Shown one piece after another: positions 42,039 to 49,642 of a stretch of DNA of 64,000 bases. The stretch's first letter is position 1. Every line of letters begins with the position of its first letter. A model generated the notes under the pieces. It worked only from the letters and a program-made list of their open reading frames with translations, did not search any database and had not been told where the DNA came from. Position numbers and translations under genes: made by a program. Source of the stretch: Ornithinimicrobium ciconiae (GTDB taxonomy: Bacteria > Actinomycetota > Actinomycetes > Actinomycetales > Dermatophilaceae); the NCBI RefSeq assembly GCF_007197575.1, contig NZ_CP041616.1, positions 1,860,001 through 1,924,000 of the forward strand, in the 5' to 3' direction.

Positions 42039-43829
42039 TCAGCTGTAGAGCGCCTCGATGTTGGCGGCGAAGTCCTTGGTCACCAGGTTGCGCTTGAGCT
42101 TCATCGACGGCGTCAGATAGCCGTTCTCCTCGGTGAAGTCGTCCTCGAGGAAGTCGAACTTGCGGATCGACTCGGCCTTGCTCACCGACTGGTTGGCGGC
42201 GTCGATGGCCTTCTGGACCGCGGCCCGCAGCTCCTCGTTGGCGTGCAACTGCTCGGTGGACAGGTCGGTGAGGTTGTGCCGCTCCAGCCAGCCCGGCATC
42301 ACCTCGGGGTCGAGGGTGATCAGGGCGGCGACGAACGGCTTGCCCTCGCCCACGACCAGCGCCTGGGAGATCAGCGGTGTCGCGCGCAGCTGGTCCTCCA
42401 GCGGGCCGGGGGAGACGTTCTTGCCGCCGGCGGTCACCAGGATCTCCTTGGCGCGACCGGTGATCTTGATGAAGCCCTGCTCGTCGAGCTCGCCGAGGTC
42501 ACCGGTGTGGAACCAGCCGTCCTCGTCGATCGCGGCGGCGGTGGCCTCGGGGTTGTTCAGGTAGGAGCTGAAGACGTTGACACCGCGGACCAGCACCTGC
42601 CCGTCCTGGATCTTGACACCCACGCCCGGCAGGGGGCGGCCGACCGTGCCGATCTTGATCAGCTCGGGCGTGTTGACCGACACCGGTGCCGTGGTCTCGG
42701 TCAGGCCATAACCCTCGAGGATGGTGATGCCGACGCCGCGATAGAAGTGGCCCAGCCGCTCGCCGAGCGCCGCCCCGCCGCTGACCGCGAACTGCACCTT
42801 GCCGCCCATCGCCTCGCGCAGCTTCTTGTAGACCAACCGGTCGAAGAGAGCATGCTGGGCCTTGAGCAGCAGGCCCGGCCCGTTGGGGGTGTCTTGGGCC
42901 CGGCTGTGCTTGCCCGCCACCTCAGCGGCCCGCAGGAAGATCGCCCCACGACCGCCGTCGATGGCCTTCTGCACCGCCGAGTTGTAGACCTTCTCGAACA
43001 CCCGCGGGACAGCCAGGATGAAGGTCGGCTGGAAGGCGGCGAGGTCAGGCAGCAGGTTCTTGACGTCCGGGGTGTGCCCCAGCTGGACCCCGGCCTGCAG
43101 CACGAGCACCTGGATGAGCCGGGCAAAGACGTGCGCCAACGGCAGGAAGAGCAGGGTCTTGGCGCCCTCGACCCGCAGGACCTGCTCGAGACGCTCGATG
43201 GCGTTCTCGCCCAGGGCCAGGAAGTTGCCGTGGGTCAGCTCGGCACCCTTGGGCCGCCCTGTCGTGCCGGACGTGTAGATGATCGTCGCGGTCGAGGAGC
43301 GGGTGACCTGGGCGCGGCGCGCCTCGACGTCCTCGTCGGCGATGTCCTTGCCGGCGGTCACCAGCTCCTCCAGGCCACCACCGTCGATCTGCCACACGTC
43401 GTGCAGGTCCGGGGTCTCCTCACGGATGCCGGCCACCAGCTGGTGGTGCGCCGGTGCCTCGACGACGATCGCCACCGCACCGGAGTCCTGCAGGATCCAC
43501 GACGCCTGCTGGGCCGAGGAGGTCTCATAGACCGGCACGGGCACCGCCCCGGCCGTCCACAGGGCGAAGTCGGTCAGCGTCCACTCATAGCGCGTGCGGC
43601 TCATCACGGCCACGCGGTCACCGATGTTGATGCCGGCGGCGATGAATCCCTTGGCCAGGTCACGCACCTCACGGTTCCAGTCCGCGGCGGTGACATCGCG
43701 CCATACGTCCTCGACCTGGCGGGCCAGCAGCGGACGGTGCGGCTCGGCGGCCGCCCAGTCGTGGGGGATGTCGGACAGGTTCCCGTCCTCGCGTGGCGCA
43801 ACCAATGGGGGAACTTCAAACTCCTGCAC
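42039..43829 (-). CDS. Long-chain fatty-acid-CoA ligase (FadD15-like)
   Basis: This AMP-forming enzyme activates long-chain fatty acids to acyl-CoA. The 596 residues match the FadD15/long-chain ACSL group. The phosphate loop is IIYTSGTTGRPKGAELTHGN (about residues 178-197). VFARLIQVLVL, GYGLTETTAP and WFHTGDLGELDEQGFIKITGR (adenylation and hinge) follow, and the catalytic Lys region is LTPSMKLKRNLV near the C-terminus. I start at GTG 43829 because AAGGAG lies five bases upstream. The gene is divergent from the SRPBCC gene. Its place corresponds to mycobacterial Rv2187, next to the acyltransferase and SRPBCC genes, suggesting a shared role in membrane lipid synthesis. Confidence 0.94.
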   Translation of the reverse strand: MQEFEVPPLVAPREDGNLSDIPHDWAAAEPHRPLLARQVEDVWRDVTAADWNREVRDLAKGFIAAGINIGDRVAVMSRTRYEWTLTDFALWTAGAVPVPVYETSSAQQASWILQDSGAVAIVVEAPAHHQLVAGIREETPDLHDVWQIDGGGLEELVTAGKDIADEDVEARRAQVTRSSTATIIYTSGTTGRPKGAELTHGNFLALGENAIERLEQVLRVEGAKTLLFLPLAHVFARLIQVLVLQAGVQLGHTPDVKNLLPDLAAFQPTFILAVPRVFEKVYNSAVQKAIDGGRGAIFLRAAEVAGKHSRAQDTPNGPGLLLKAQHALFDRLVYKKLREAMGGKVQFAVSGGAALGERLGHFYRGVGITILEGYGLTETTAPVSVNTPELIKIGTVGRPLPGVGVKIQDGQVLVRGVNVFSSYLNNPEATAAAIDEDGWFHTGDLGELDEQGFIKITGRAKEILVTAGGKNVSPGPLEDQLRATPLISQALVVGEGKPFVAALITLDPEVMPGWLERHNLTDLSTEQLHANEELRAAVQKAIDAANQSVSKAESIRKFDFLEDDFTEENGYLTPSMKLKRNLVTKDFAANIEALYS

Positions 43830-43881
43830 GGGCGCTCCTTCGCAGCGGTGGTCGACGGACCCCACTTTAGCCGCGGCGGTA

Positions 43882-43887
43882 TACCCT
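43882..43887 (+). promoter_or_regulatory. -10 box TACCCT, leaderless SRPBCC gene
   Basis: TACCCT ends seven bases before ATG 43895. Confidence 0.45.
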
Positions 43888-43894
43888 GCCGTGC

Positions 43895-44362
43895 ATGGCC
43901 GACCGCACTGAATCCTCCATCCTCATTCCCGCACCGCCGAGTGCGGTGATCGATGTGATCTCCGACTTCGAGGAGTATCCGCAGTGGGCCGATTTCAAGG
44001 CGGCCCAGATCCTGTCCGAGGACGACGGCGGCTGGGCCGACGAGGTGGAGTTCACCCTCGAGGCCGGCATGATCAAGGACACCTATGTCCTCGGCTATGA
44101 CTGGGAGATCACCGAGAGCGGAGAGGGACAGGTCTCCTGGCACCTGGTGCGCGCGAGCGTGCTGAAGGCGATGACCGGCTCCTATGCCCTGTCCGCGGTC
44201 GACATGCCGACCGCGCCCGACGGGGTGGGCACGCAGGTGCGCTATCAGCTGCAGGTCGACGTCAAGATCCCGATGCTGGGCGCGATGAAGCGCAAGGCGG
44301 AGAAGATGATCGTGGACACCGCCCTGAAGTCGCTCTCCGAGCGAGTGGTCGCGCGTGGCTGA
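43895..44362 (+). CDS. SRPBCC (START-like) family protein
   Basis: This small, 155-residue protein has the helix-grip fold that forms a deep hydrophobic cavity for lipids or polyketides. Family features are the first strand TESSILIPAPPSAVIDVISDFEEYPQWADF, the middle strands and the long C-terminal helix AMKRKAEKMIVDTALKSLSERV. It corresponds to mycobacterial Rv2185c (TB16.3). The ligand is unknown. It overlaps the following gene by eight bases, so the two are coupled, and lies opposite the FadD15-like ligase, which fits a lipid-related role. Confidence 0.9.
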   Translation: MADRTESSILIPAPPSAVIDVISDFEEYPQWADFKAAQILSEDDGGWADEVEFTLEAGMIKDTYVLGYDWEITESGEGQVSWHLVRASVLKAMTGSYALSAVDMPTAPDGVGTQVRYQLQVDVKIPMLGAMKRKAEKMIVDTALKSLSERVVARG

Positions 44363-44876
44363 GTCCGCCGGGTCTAACTCCGCCCGCGACACCTGGGGGT
44401 CCGGCCAGGTCGAGCACGAGGCACGCCAACTAGTCGAGGCCGCGGCGCGCTGGCTCTCCGCGGTGCCCGACAGCCGGGAGTATGCCGACCGCTCGGTGGA
44501 TCGCGAGGCGGAGGCCGAGGCGGCGGCCGGGTTGGGCGACGCCGACGGTGACGGGGCAGGGCCGGGCGGCGCTGAGGAGTCTGCTGCCGCCGGCGCGTCA
44601 GGAGAGCACCTGTGTCGCGGCTGCCCGTGGTGCCGGGCCAAGGCCGCGGCAGCCGGGCCGATCGGGGCGGACGCCCTGGAGTCCCTGGCGCACCTGCTGG
44701 GGTCGGCGGCCGAGAGCCTGGCGCTGTTTGCCCAGTCGCGTCGTGAGACGGCCGAGCAGATGGCACGTGAGGCTGAGCGTGCTGCTGAGGACGATGAGTC
44801 TGCTGACCATCCGGATCACGGTGACGCGGCAGCGTCGGAAAATCACGGTGACGCGGCAGCGTCGGAAATGGGTTGA
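44355..44876 (+). CDS. Actinobacterial hypothetical protein (DUF5304-like)
   Basis: This protein of 173 residues is alanine/glutamate-rich. The conserved-looking core is HEARQLVEAAARWLSA and a CRGCPWCRAKAAA motif with three cysteines, followed by helix ALESLAHLLGSAAESLALFAQSRRE. From memory, Streptomyces proteins labelled DUF5304 sit between SRPBCC and ROK glucokinase genes as here; I cannot check this. The N-terminal third and the C-terminal tail are low complexity; the last 18 residues are a 9-residue duplication (HGDAAASEx twice). It is coupled to the SRPBCC gene. Function unknown. Confidence 0.75.
   Translation: MAESAGSNSARDTWGSGQVEHEARQLVEAAARWLSAVPDSREYADRSVDREAEAEAAAGLGDADGDGAGPGGAEESAAAGASGEHLCRGCPWCRAKAAAAGPIGADALESLAHLLGSAAESLALFAQSRRETAEQMAREAERAAEDDESADHPDHGDAAASENHGDAAASEMG
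44817..44870. repeat. 27-bp tandem duplication at the end of the DUF5304-like gene
   Basis: Copies at 44817-44843 and 44844-44870 are nearly identical and encode HGDAAASEN/HGDAAASEM. The second copy lies in the ribosome-binding region of the next gene (start 44881). Confidence 0.9.
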
Positions 44877-44880
44877 GCTC

Positions 44881-45870
44881 GTGGCGGTCAACATCGGGAT
44901 CGATGTCGGTGGCACCGGCATCAAGGGGGCAGCGGTCGGCGAGGACGGCACCCTGAGCCACCGCAGTGAGCGGGTCACGCCCGCGCAGGACGTCGACGCC
45001 ATCAGCGGGGCCATCGCTGACCTGATCCGCGAGATCGCCTCCGCCGCCGAGCGAGAGGGCCAGCAGGTCGACGCCGTCGGGGTGGCCTGCGCCGGCTTCA
45101 TCGACTCCGCCGGTGGCACGGTCCTCTTCGCGCCCAACCTGGCCTGGCGCGACGCACCGCTCAAGGCACGCCTGGAGGCCTCGGTCGGGCGGCCCATCTT
45201 CTTGGAAAACGACGCCAACGCCGCAGCCTGGGGGGAGTTCCGGTTTGGCGGGGCGCGCGAGGCCGACGACATGCTGCTGGTCACCATCGGCACCGGGGTC
45301 GGCGGTGGCATCGTCAGCGACGGTGAGCTGCTGCGCGGCTCCGAGGGCGTCGCGGCGGAGATCGGACACCTGAGGGTGATGCCCGAGGGCGTCCGCTGTG
45401 GGTGCGGCAACCGCGGCTGCTTGGAGTCCTACGCCTCCGGCACCGCCCTGGTCCGCGAGGCGCGCGAGCTGGTCAGCGGCGGCAGCCCGCACGCCGGGGC
45501 GCTGAGCGACCTGTGCGGTGGGGACCCGCAGTCGCTGACCGGCCAGATGGTGACCCAGGCGGCGACCGCGGGCGATCCGGCCGCCACCGAGCTCTTTGCC
45601 GACCTGGGCCGCTGGCTCGGAGAAGGCATCGCCAGCATGGTCGCGATCCTCGACCCCGAGCTCATCGTCATCGGCGGCGGTGTCAGTGAGGCCGGTGACC
45701 TGCTGCTCGGCCCGACGGAGGTGGCCTTCGCCCGCCAGCTGACCGGCCGCGGACACCGGCGGCAGGCCGACATCGTCCTGGCCGTGCTGGGCAATGACGC
45801 CGGGATGATCGGGGCGGCCGACCTGGCCGCCCGTCGGGCTGGCGCGACCGGTGCTCCGGTCGGTGACTGA
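44881..45870 (+). CDS. ROK family glucokinase
   Basis: This ATP-dependent sugar kinase of the ROK family has 329 residues and resembles actinobacterial glucokinase GlkA. The ATP-phosphate motif is IGIDVGGTGIKGAAV at the N-terminus. ENDANAAAWGEF holds the catalytic Asp. The zinc-binding ROK signature is CGCGNRGCLESYASG (about residues 178-192), preceded by EIGHLRV with the fourth ligand. The start GTG 44881 is only five bases after the previous stop. A paralogous ROK gene follows directly. Glucose phosphorylation is the likely activity, by family similarity. Confidence 0.92.
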   Translation: MAVNIGIDVGGTGIKGAAVGEDGTLSHRSERVTPAQDVDAISGAIADLIREIASAAEREGQQVDAVGVACAGFIDSAGGTVLFAPNLAWRDAPLKARLEASVGRPIFLENDANAAAWGEFRFGGAREADDMLLVTIGTGVGGGIVSDGELLRGSEGVAAEIGHLRVMPEGVRCGCGNRGCLESYASGTALVREARELVSGGSPHAGALSDLCGGDPQSLTGQMVTQAATAGDPAATELFADLGRWLGEGIASMVAILDPELIVIGGGVSEAGDLLLGPTEVAFARQLTGRGHRRQADIVLAVLGNDAGMIGAADLAARRAGATGAPVGD

Positions 45871-45882
45871 CGGCATACAGCC

Positions 45883-46890
45883 GTGTCCGTGACGCAGGAC
45901 GCCCTCGACGACGCGCTGGCGATCGGTGTGGATGTCGGCGGGACCAAGGTCATCGCCGGACTGGTTGACGCCGGCGGCAACGTCCTGGCACGAGCCCGGC
46001 GCGACACCCCCGGGCGGACCACTGAGGCGTCGGTCGTCGAGGACGTCATCGTGGACACGGTGACCGAGATCCAACGCACGGCGGCCGTCGAGCACCCGAG
46101 TCGTCCCGTGCTCGGGGTCGGTCTGGGAGCCGCCGGGTTCGTCTCGGCGGACCGCAGCACCGTCGTCTTCGCCCCGCACCTGGCCTGGCGCGACGAGCCG
46201 ATCCGGGACCGGCTGGTCGAGCGGCTCGCGACACCTGTGGTGCTCGACAACGACGCGAACGCGGCCGCGTGGGCGGAGTTCCGCTTTGGTGCCGGGCAGG
46301 CAGAGCCGCGGCTGCTGCTGGTGACCCTGGGGACCGGCATCGGCGGAGCACTCGTGCTGGACGGGCGGGTCGAGCGGGGCCGGCACGGGTTGGCGGGGGA
46401 GTACGGCCACATGCAGGTCGTCCCGGACGGGGAGCGTTGCGAGTGCGGCAACCGGGGCTGCTGGGAGCAGTACTCCTCGGGCCGGGCCATGCAGCGCGAG
46501 GCCCGGGAGATGCTCGAGCAGGACAGCCCGTATGCAGCTGGGCTGGCGGCATACTGCGACGGCGACCCCGCGCGGGTGGAGGGTCACCACGTCACCCGGG
46601 CGGCGCGCGACGGGGATGTCGCGGCCCTGGAGCTGCTGGGTGACGTGGGCCGGTGGCTCGGTCTGGGCCTGGCCAACCTGGCCGCCGCCTTCGACCCGGG
46701 ACGGATCGTGGTGGGCGGTGGGGTCAGCGAGGCCGGAGACCTGCTGCTGGAGCCGGCCCGCGAGATGTTTGCCCGCAGGCTGACCGGACGTGGGCACCGG
46801 CCGGTCCCGCCGATCCTGGCCGCACAGCTGGGGCCTTCGGCCGGGATGGTGGGTGCCGCCGAGATGGTGCGCGAGGAGCACCGGGGATGA
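45883..46890 (+). CDS. Second ROK family kinase
   Basis: This 335-residue paralog of the preceding kinase shows the same order of motifs: IGVDVGGTKVIAGLV, DNDANAAAWAEF, EYGHMQVVPDGERCECGNRGCWEQY and GGGVSEAGDLLLEP. It keeps all three zinc cysteines and the catalytic Asp, so it should be active. The two genes are tandem and presumably came from duplication, although sequence similarity is moderate. The substrate may be glucose or another hexose. The start GTG 45883 is 12 bases after the first kinase. It overlaps the next gene by four bases. Confidence 0.9.
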   Translation: MSVTQDALDDALAIGVDVGGTKVIAGLVDAGGNVLARARRDTPGRTTEASVVEDVIVDTVTEIQRTAAVEHPSRPVLGVGLGAAGFVSADRSTVVFAPHLAWRDEPIRDRLVERLATPVVLDNDANAAAWAEFRFGAGQAEPRLLLVTLGTGIGGALVLDGRVERGRHGLAGEYGHMQVVPDGERCECGNRGCWEQYSSGRAMQREAREMLEQDSPYAAGLAAYCDGDPARVEGHHVTRAARDGDVAALELLGDVGRWLGLGLANLAAAFDPGRIVVGGGVSEAGDLLLEPAREMFARRLTGRGHRPVPPILAAQLGPSAGMVGAAEMVREEHRG

Positions 46891-47798
46891 CGTCACGGAT
46901 CCGGGTGGCCAGCTACAACCTGCGGGGGCTGAAGGACGACCCGGGGGCGGCTGCCGAGGTGGTGCGCCGCATCGACCCCGACGTGCTCCTGCTCCAGGAG
47001 GTGCCGCGGCATCCCTTCTCCGGGGTGCGGATCTGGCTCTTTGCCCGGCGTTGCGGGTTGAGGTGGTCCGGGCGGACGCGACGCCTGTCGGGCACCGGGA
47101 TGATGACCAGCTATCGGGTGGCGGCCACGGACTCTGTCGACATCAAGCTGCCCGTGGCCCCGCGGGGCAACCCGCGCAGCTACTCCGCCGCCCAGGTGCG
47201 GATGCGCGGTGGCCGGGCCGTCACCGTTGTCTCCCTGCACCTCTCGCTCCTGGAGGACGAGCGGGTCACCCATGCGACGCGGATCCTGCACGAGGTGACG
47301 ACCGGGCAGGCATTGGGTGGCACGGGCCTGGGTGGCAAAGGCCTGGGTGGCATAGGTCTGGGTGGCCGCCTGGGTGGCCGCCTGGTGCGGGTGCTCGCCA
47401 CCGGCCCCCACCGGGTGTCCCGGCTGATCCGCGGCATCCTCGGACAGAGCGGTGCTGACGACCGGCGTCGGGGCTTGCGTGCGGACGACCGGCTTCGGGG
47501 CTGGCGTGCCGACGCGCCGATGATCGTGGGCGGTGACCTCAACGAGGACTCGAGTGGCCGCGCGTGGGGGCTGCTAGCCGACCGCCTGGCCATGGTCAGT
47601 TCGGACCGGCCGACCTTCCCTGCCAAGAGCCCGCGTCGGCCGATCGACGCGATCTTTGCCACCAGCGAGCTCACGGTGCTGCCGCACGAGGAGGTGGAGT
47701 TGGAGGCGGAGCTGCTGTCGGCCGCCACCGACCACCTGCCGGTCTGGGTGGACTTCGACAGTGCGCCCAACGGTGGGGACCCGGCAGCGACCCAGTGA
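46887..47798 (+). CDS. Endonuclease/exonuclease/phosphatase family protein
   Basis: This EEP (DNase I-like) fold hydrolase has 303 residues. Family motifs are RVASYNLRGLKDD (N-terminal Asn), VLLLQEVPRH (catalytic Glu), VVSLHLSLLEDER, IVGGDLNEDSSG (metal and catalytic Asp/Asn), RPIDAIFATSEL and SAATDHLPVWVDF (catalytic Asp-His). No signal peptide is present, so it is probably intracellular; phosphodiester or inositol-phosphate substrates are possible. The middle linker (about residues 143-208) contains two repeat expansions, LGGxG units and a 9-residue duplication, not needed for the fold. It overlaps the ROK kinase and ends the operon. Confidence 0.88.
   Translation: MTSRIRVASYNLRGLKDDPGAAAEVVRRIDPDVLLLQEVPRHPFSGVRIWLFARRCGLRWSGRTRRLSGTGMMTSYRVAATDSVDIKLPVAPRGNPRSYSAAQVRMRGGRAVTVVSLHLSLLEDERVTHATRILHEVTTGQALGGTGLGGKGLGGIGLGGRLGGRLVRVLATGPHRVSRLIRGILGQSGADDRRRGLRADDRLRGWRADAPMIVGGDLNEDSSGRAWGLLADRLAMVSSDRPTFPAKSPRRPIDAIFATSELTVLPHEEVELEAELLSAATDHLPVWVDFDSAPNGGDPAATQ
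47313..47381. repeat. LGGxG-encoding 12-15-bp repeats in the EEP gene
   Basis: Five units of CTGGGTGGC plus three or six bases encode LGGTG, LGGKG, LGGIG, LGGR, LGGR in the linker of the EEP protein. Confidence 0.85.
47457..47510. repeat. 27-bp tandem duplication in the EEP gene
   Basis: Units at 47457-47483 and 47484-47510, beginning GACGACCGGC, differ at a few bases and encode DDRRRGLRA/DDRLRGWRA. Confidence 0.85.
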
Positions 47799-47810
47799 AG
47801 TGACGGCGGA

Positions 47811-47933
47811 ACCGCACGCGACGGACGCAGCGTCGACCACGCGGGACCACACGCCACGGACGCAGCGTCGACCACGCGGGACCGCACGCCACGGGTGCCG
47901 TACCGACCGCGCGGGACCGCACGCCACGGACCG
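47811..47933. repeat. 35-bp intergenic tandem repeats, three and a half copies
   Basis: Copies start at 47811, 47846, 47881 and (partial) 47916. Each begins ACC(G/A)CACGC and the full ones end GCGCGGG or CACGCGGG. The first two differ at two positions; the third is more divergent. They fill the gap between convergent genes and are not in a credible reading frame. Confidence 0.9.
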
Positions 47934-47956
47934 TCCACCCGGCCTCCGCGAGCGAT

Positions 47957-47998
47957 TGGGGTGCAGAAGCGGGCACCGGTGACCGGTCTTGCACCCCA
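47957..47998. terminator. Possible terminator between convergent genes
   Basis: TGGGGTGCA (47957-47965) and TGCACCCCA (47990-47998) can pair around a 24-base segment that itself holds repeated ACCGGT. It lies just past the 35-bp repeats. Confidence 0.4.
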
Positions 47999-48068
47999 GA
48001 ACGTTGATGGCGTCAGTTGGCAGGCGCGACCGGACCTGATGCAGGGTGCTGCCTGTGCTGCAGCCGGT

Positions 48069-48782
48069 CTAGACCTGGGCCCCGCCGGATGAGTCGGTGT
48101 AGTCACGGCTCTTGGGCAACCGCAGGAACAGCAGCACGACACCGGCCACCGACATCAGGATGCCCAGCGGTGTCCACCAGTCGGCACGCAGGACGTTGAA
48201 GACCTCGCTGAGGATCACCAGCAGCGGCCCGCCCAGCAGGCCGGCCACGATCGCCCACAGGTGGAGATCCCCAGCGGGAAGCGGAGGGTTGGGCTGGATG
48301 AAGTGCTCCTCCTCATCCGACTCCTCCCAGCTGCGCCACGCATCGGTGGGCGGGGGGGACTCGTGATGGGGCGGCTCGTCGTGAGGAGGCCGTCGATTGG
48401 ACGGGACCTGCGGGCGGGCGGGCTGGTCCGGCGTCGGCGAGACGGGAGGCGGCGAGACGCGAGGCGGCGGCTCGGACCAGGGCGGGTTGGTGCCGTCGGC
48501 GTCAGCGTGGTGGGAGCCCGAGCGTGCGTCGTCGCCACCGGGGGAGCCAGCGGCAGGAGGCTCAGGACGGCGGGGCGTCGGTGGCCACGGGTTGGGGTCG
48601 TCAAAGCCCTCGAGAGGTCGGGTGGCTTCGCGACGATGCTCCCGGGCGCGACGAAGCGCCTCCTGTCGACGTTGCTGCGACTCGGCGTGCTCCGCGCGCA
48701 GGCCGGCGACGATCTCGTCGAAGCGTGCGTCGATGTCGGCCCCGTCGTCCGGGCGGTCCTCGCGACCCAGTCCGTCAGTCAC
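48069..48782 (-). CDS. Hypothetical membrane protein with Pro-rich cytoplasmic region
   Basis: I do not recognise a characterised family. The 237 residues begin with a charged, coiled-coil-like segment (DARFDEIVAGLRAEHAESQQRRQEALRRAREHRRE). A long Pro/Ser/His-rich disordered stretch follows (about 55-155), then a short acidic motif WRSWEESDEEEHFIQPNPPLP and two transmembrane helices (LWAIVAGLLGGPLLVILSEVF, LGILMSVAGVVLLFLRL). The EEHFxPPxPPLP motif before two helices is common in actinobacterial proteins of unknown function encoded near alpha/beta hydrolases. GTG 48782 overlaps the upstream hydrolase by eight bases; GTG 48785 is equally possible. Confidence 0.82.
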   Translation of the reverse strand: MTDGLGREDRPDDGADIDARFDEIVAGLRAEHAESQQRRQEALRRAREHRREATRPLEGFDDPNPWPPTPRRPEPPAAGSPGGDDARSGSHHADADGTNPPWSEPPPRVSPPPVSPTPDQPARPQVPSNRRPPHDEPPHHESPPPTDAWRSWEESDEEEHFIQPNPPLPAGDLHLWAIVAGLLGGPLLVILSEVFNVLRADWWTPLGILMSVAGVVLLFLRLPKSRDYTDSSGGAQV

Positions 48783-49542
48783 CACGCGCCACCTTGTCCA
48801 CAAAGTCCAGTGTCGCAGCAATCAGCGAATCACCATCATGGTCCAGCGTGGCCACGTGGGCAGACTCCTCCAACCACTGCACCGTCACGTCGGTGCTGCC
48901 GACCTCGGCAAGGAAGGTCTCGGCCGACAAGGGCGGGACGATCTTGTCGTGCCGGGAGCGCATCAGGAGCACCGGTTGACGCACCTGGGGCAGCTCACGC
49001 ACCAGCCGCGGCCACTGCTCGGTGAAGGAGTCGAAGGCTCGCAACGGGGTCCACTTGTAGGCCAGCTCTCGCGGCGGACCCTCACGCAGGATGTCGTCGG
49101 CGAGGCCCTGAGCCACCGGCACGACGTGCTTGAGGGTCGGGATCACCCGCAGCCGCCAGTCGGTTGCCGCGAAGGCCGGGTTGACCAGCACCAGGCCGTC
49201 GACGAGATCGGGCCGGTGGGCAGCCACGTCCGTGACCAGGGCACCGCCCAGGCTCAGCCCGAAGCAGACGACTGTGCGGTGCCCGGCGCGCAACTGCTCG
49301 GCGGCGGTGACGGTGGCAGCCAGCCAGTCGGCATACCGCGTCCGGGCCATGTCCTGCCACCGCGTGCCGTGGCCGGGGAGCAACGGAGCGGACACCGTGA
49401 ACCCCTGCTCGGCGAGGTGCTCGGCGACCGGCCGGACCATCTGCGGGGAGGACGTCATCCCGTGCATCAGCAGCACTGCGGTGTCGGCGCGTTCGCCGAC
49501 ACCGGCGGAGTGGATCGGCTCGGCGCCCTCAAGGATCTGCAC
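48775..49542 (-). CDS. Alpha/beta hydrolase (esterase/monoacylglycerol lipase type)
   Basis: This 255-residue cytosolic serine hydrolase is of the carboxylesterase/monoacylglycerol-lipase type. The oxyanion motif is LLMHGMTSSPQ (about 24-34). The nucleophile elbow is CFGLSLGGAL (Ser near residue 96). The acid is in RSRHDKIVPP and the His in EESAHVATLDHD. It is followed by a membrane protein gene with which it overlaps. Its neighbour on the opposite strand is a phospholipid acyltransferase, so a role in lipid turnover is plausible. CAAGAT six bases before GTG 49542 could be its -10 box. Confidence 0.9.
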   Translation of the reverse strand: MQILEGAEPIHSAGVGERADTAVLLMHGMTSSPQMVRPVAEHLAEQGFTVSAPLLPGHGTRWQDMARTRYADWLAATVTAAEQLRAGHRTVVCFGLSLGGALVTDVAAHRPDLVDGLVLVNPAFAATDWRLRVIPTLKHVVPVAQGLADDILREGPPRELAYKWTPLRAFDSFTEQWPRLVRELPQVRQPVLLMRSRHDKIVPPLSAETFLAEVGSTDVTVQWLEESAHVATLDHDGDSLIAATLDFVDKVARGD

Positions 49543-49642
49543 AGGACGATCTTGTCATGACAGACTTCGAGCCTGGTTGGTTGTCTCCCGTGCCCCAGCC
49601 AGGAAGTGCCCTAGCATGTCCGGGACCTGCGAGGAGGCTCTG

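Noticed and set aside
44374..46896. 840-codon minus-strand open frame across the ROK genes
   Set aside because: Low-complexity translation with no domain; the opposite strand encodes two complete ROK kinases.
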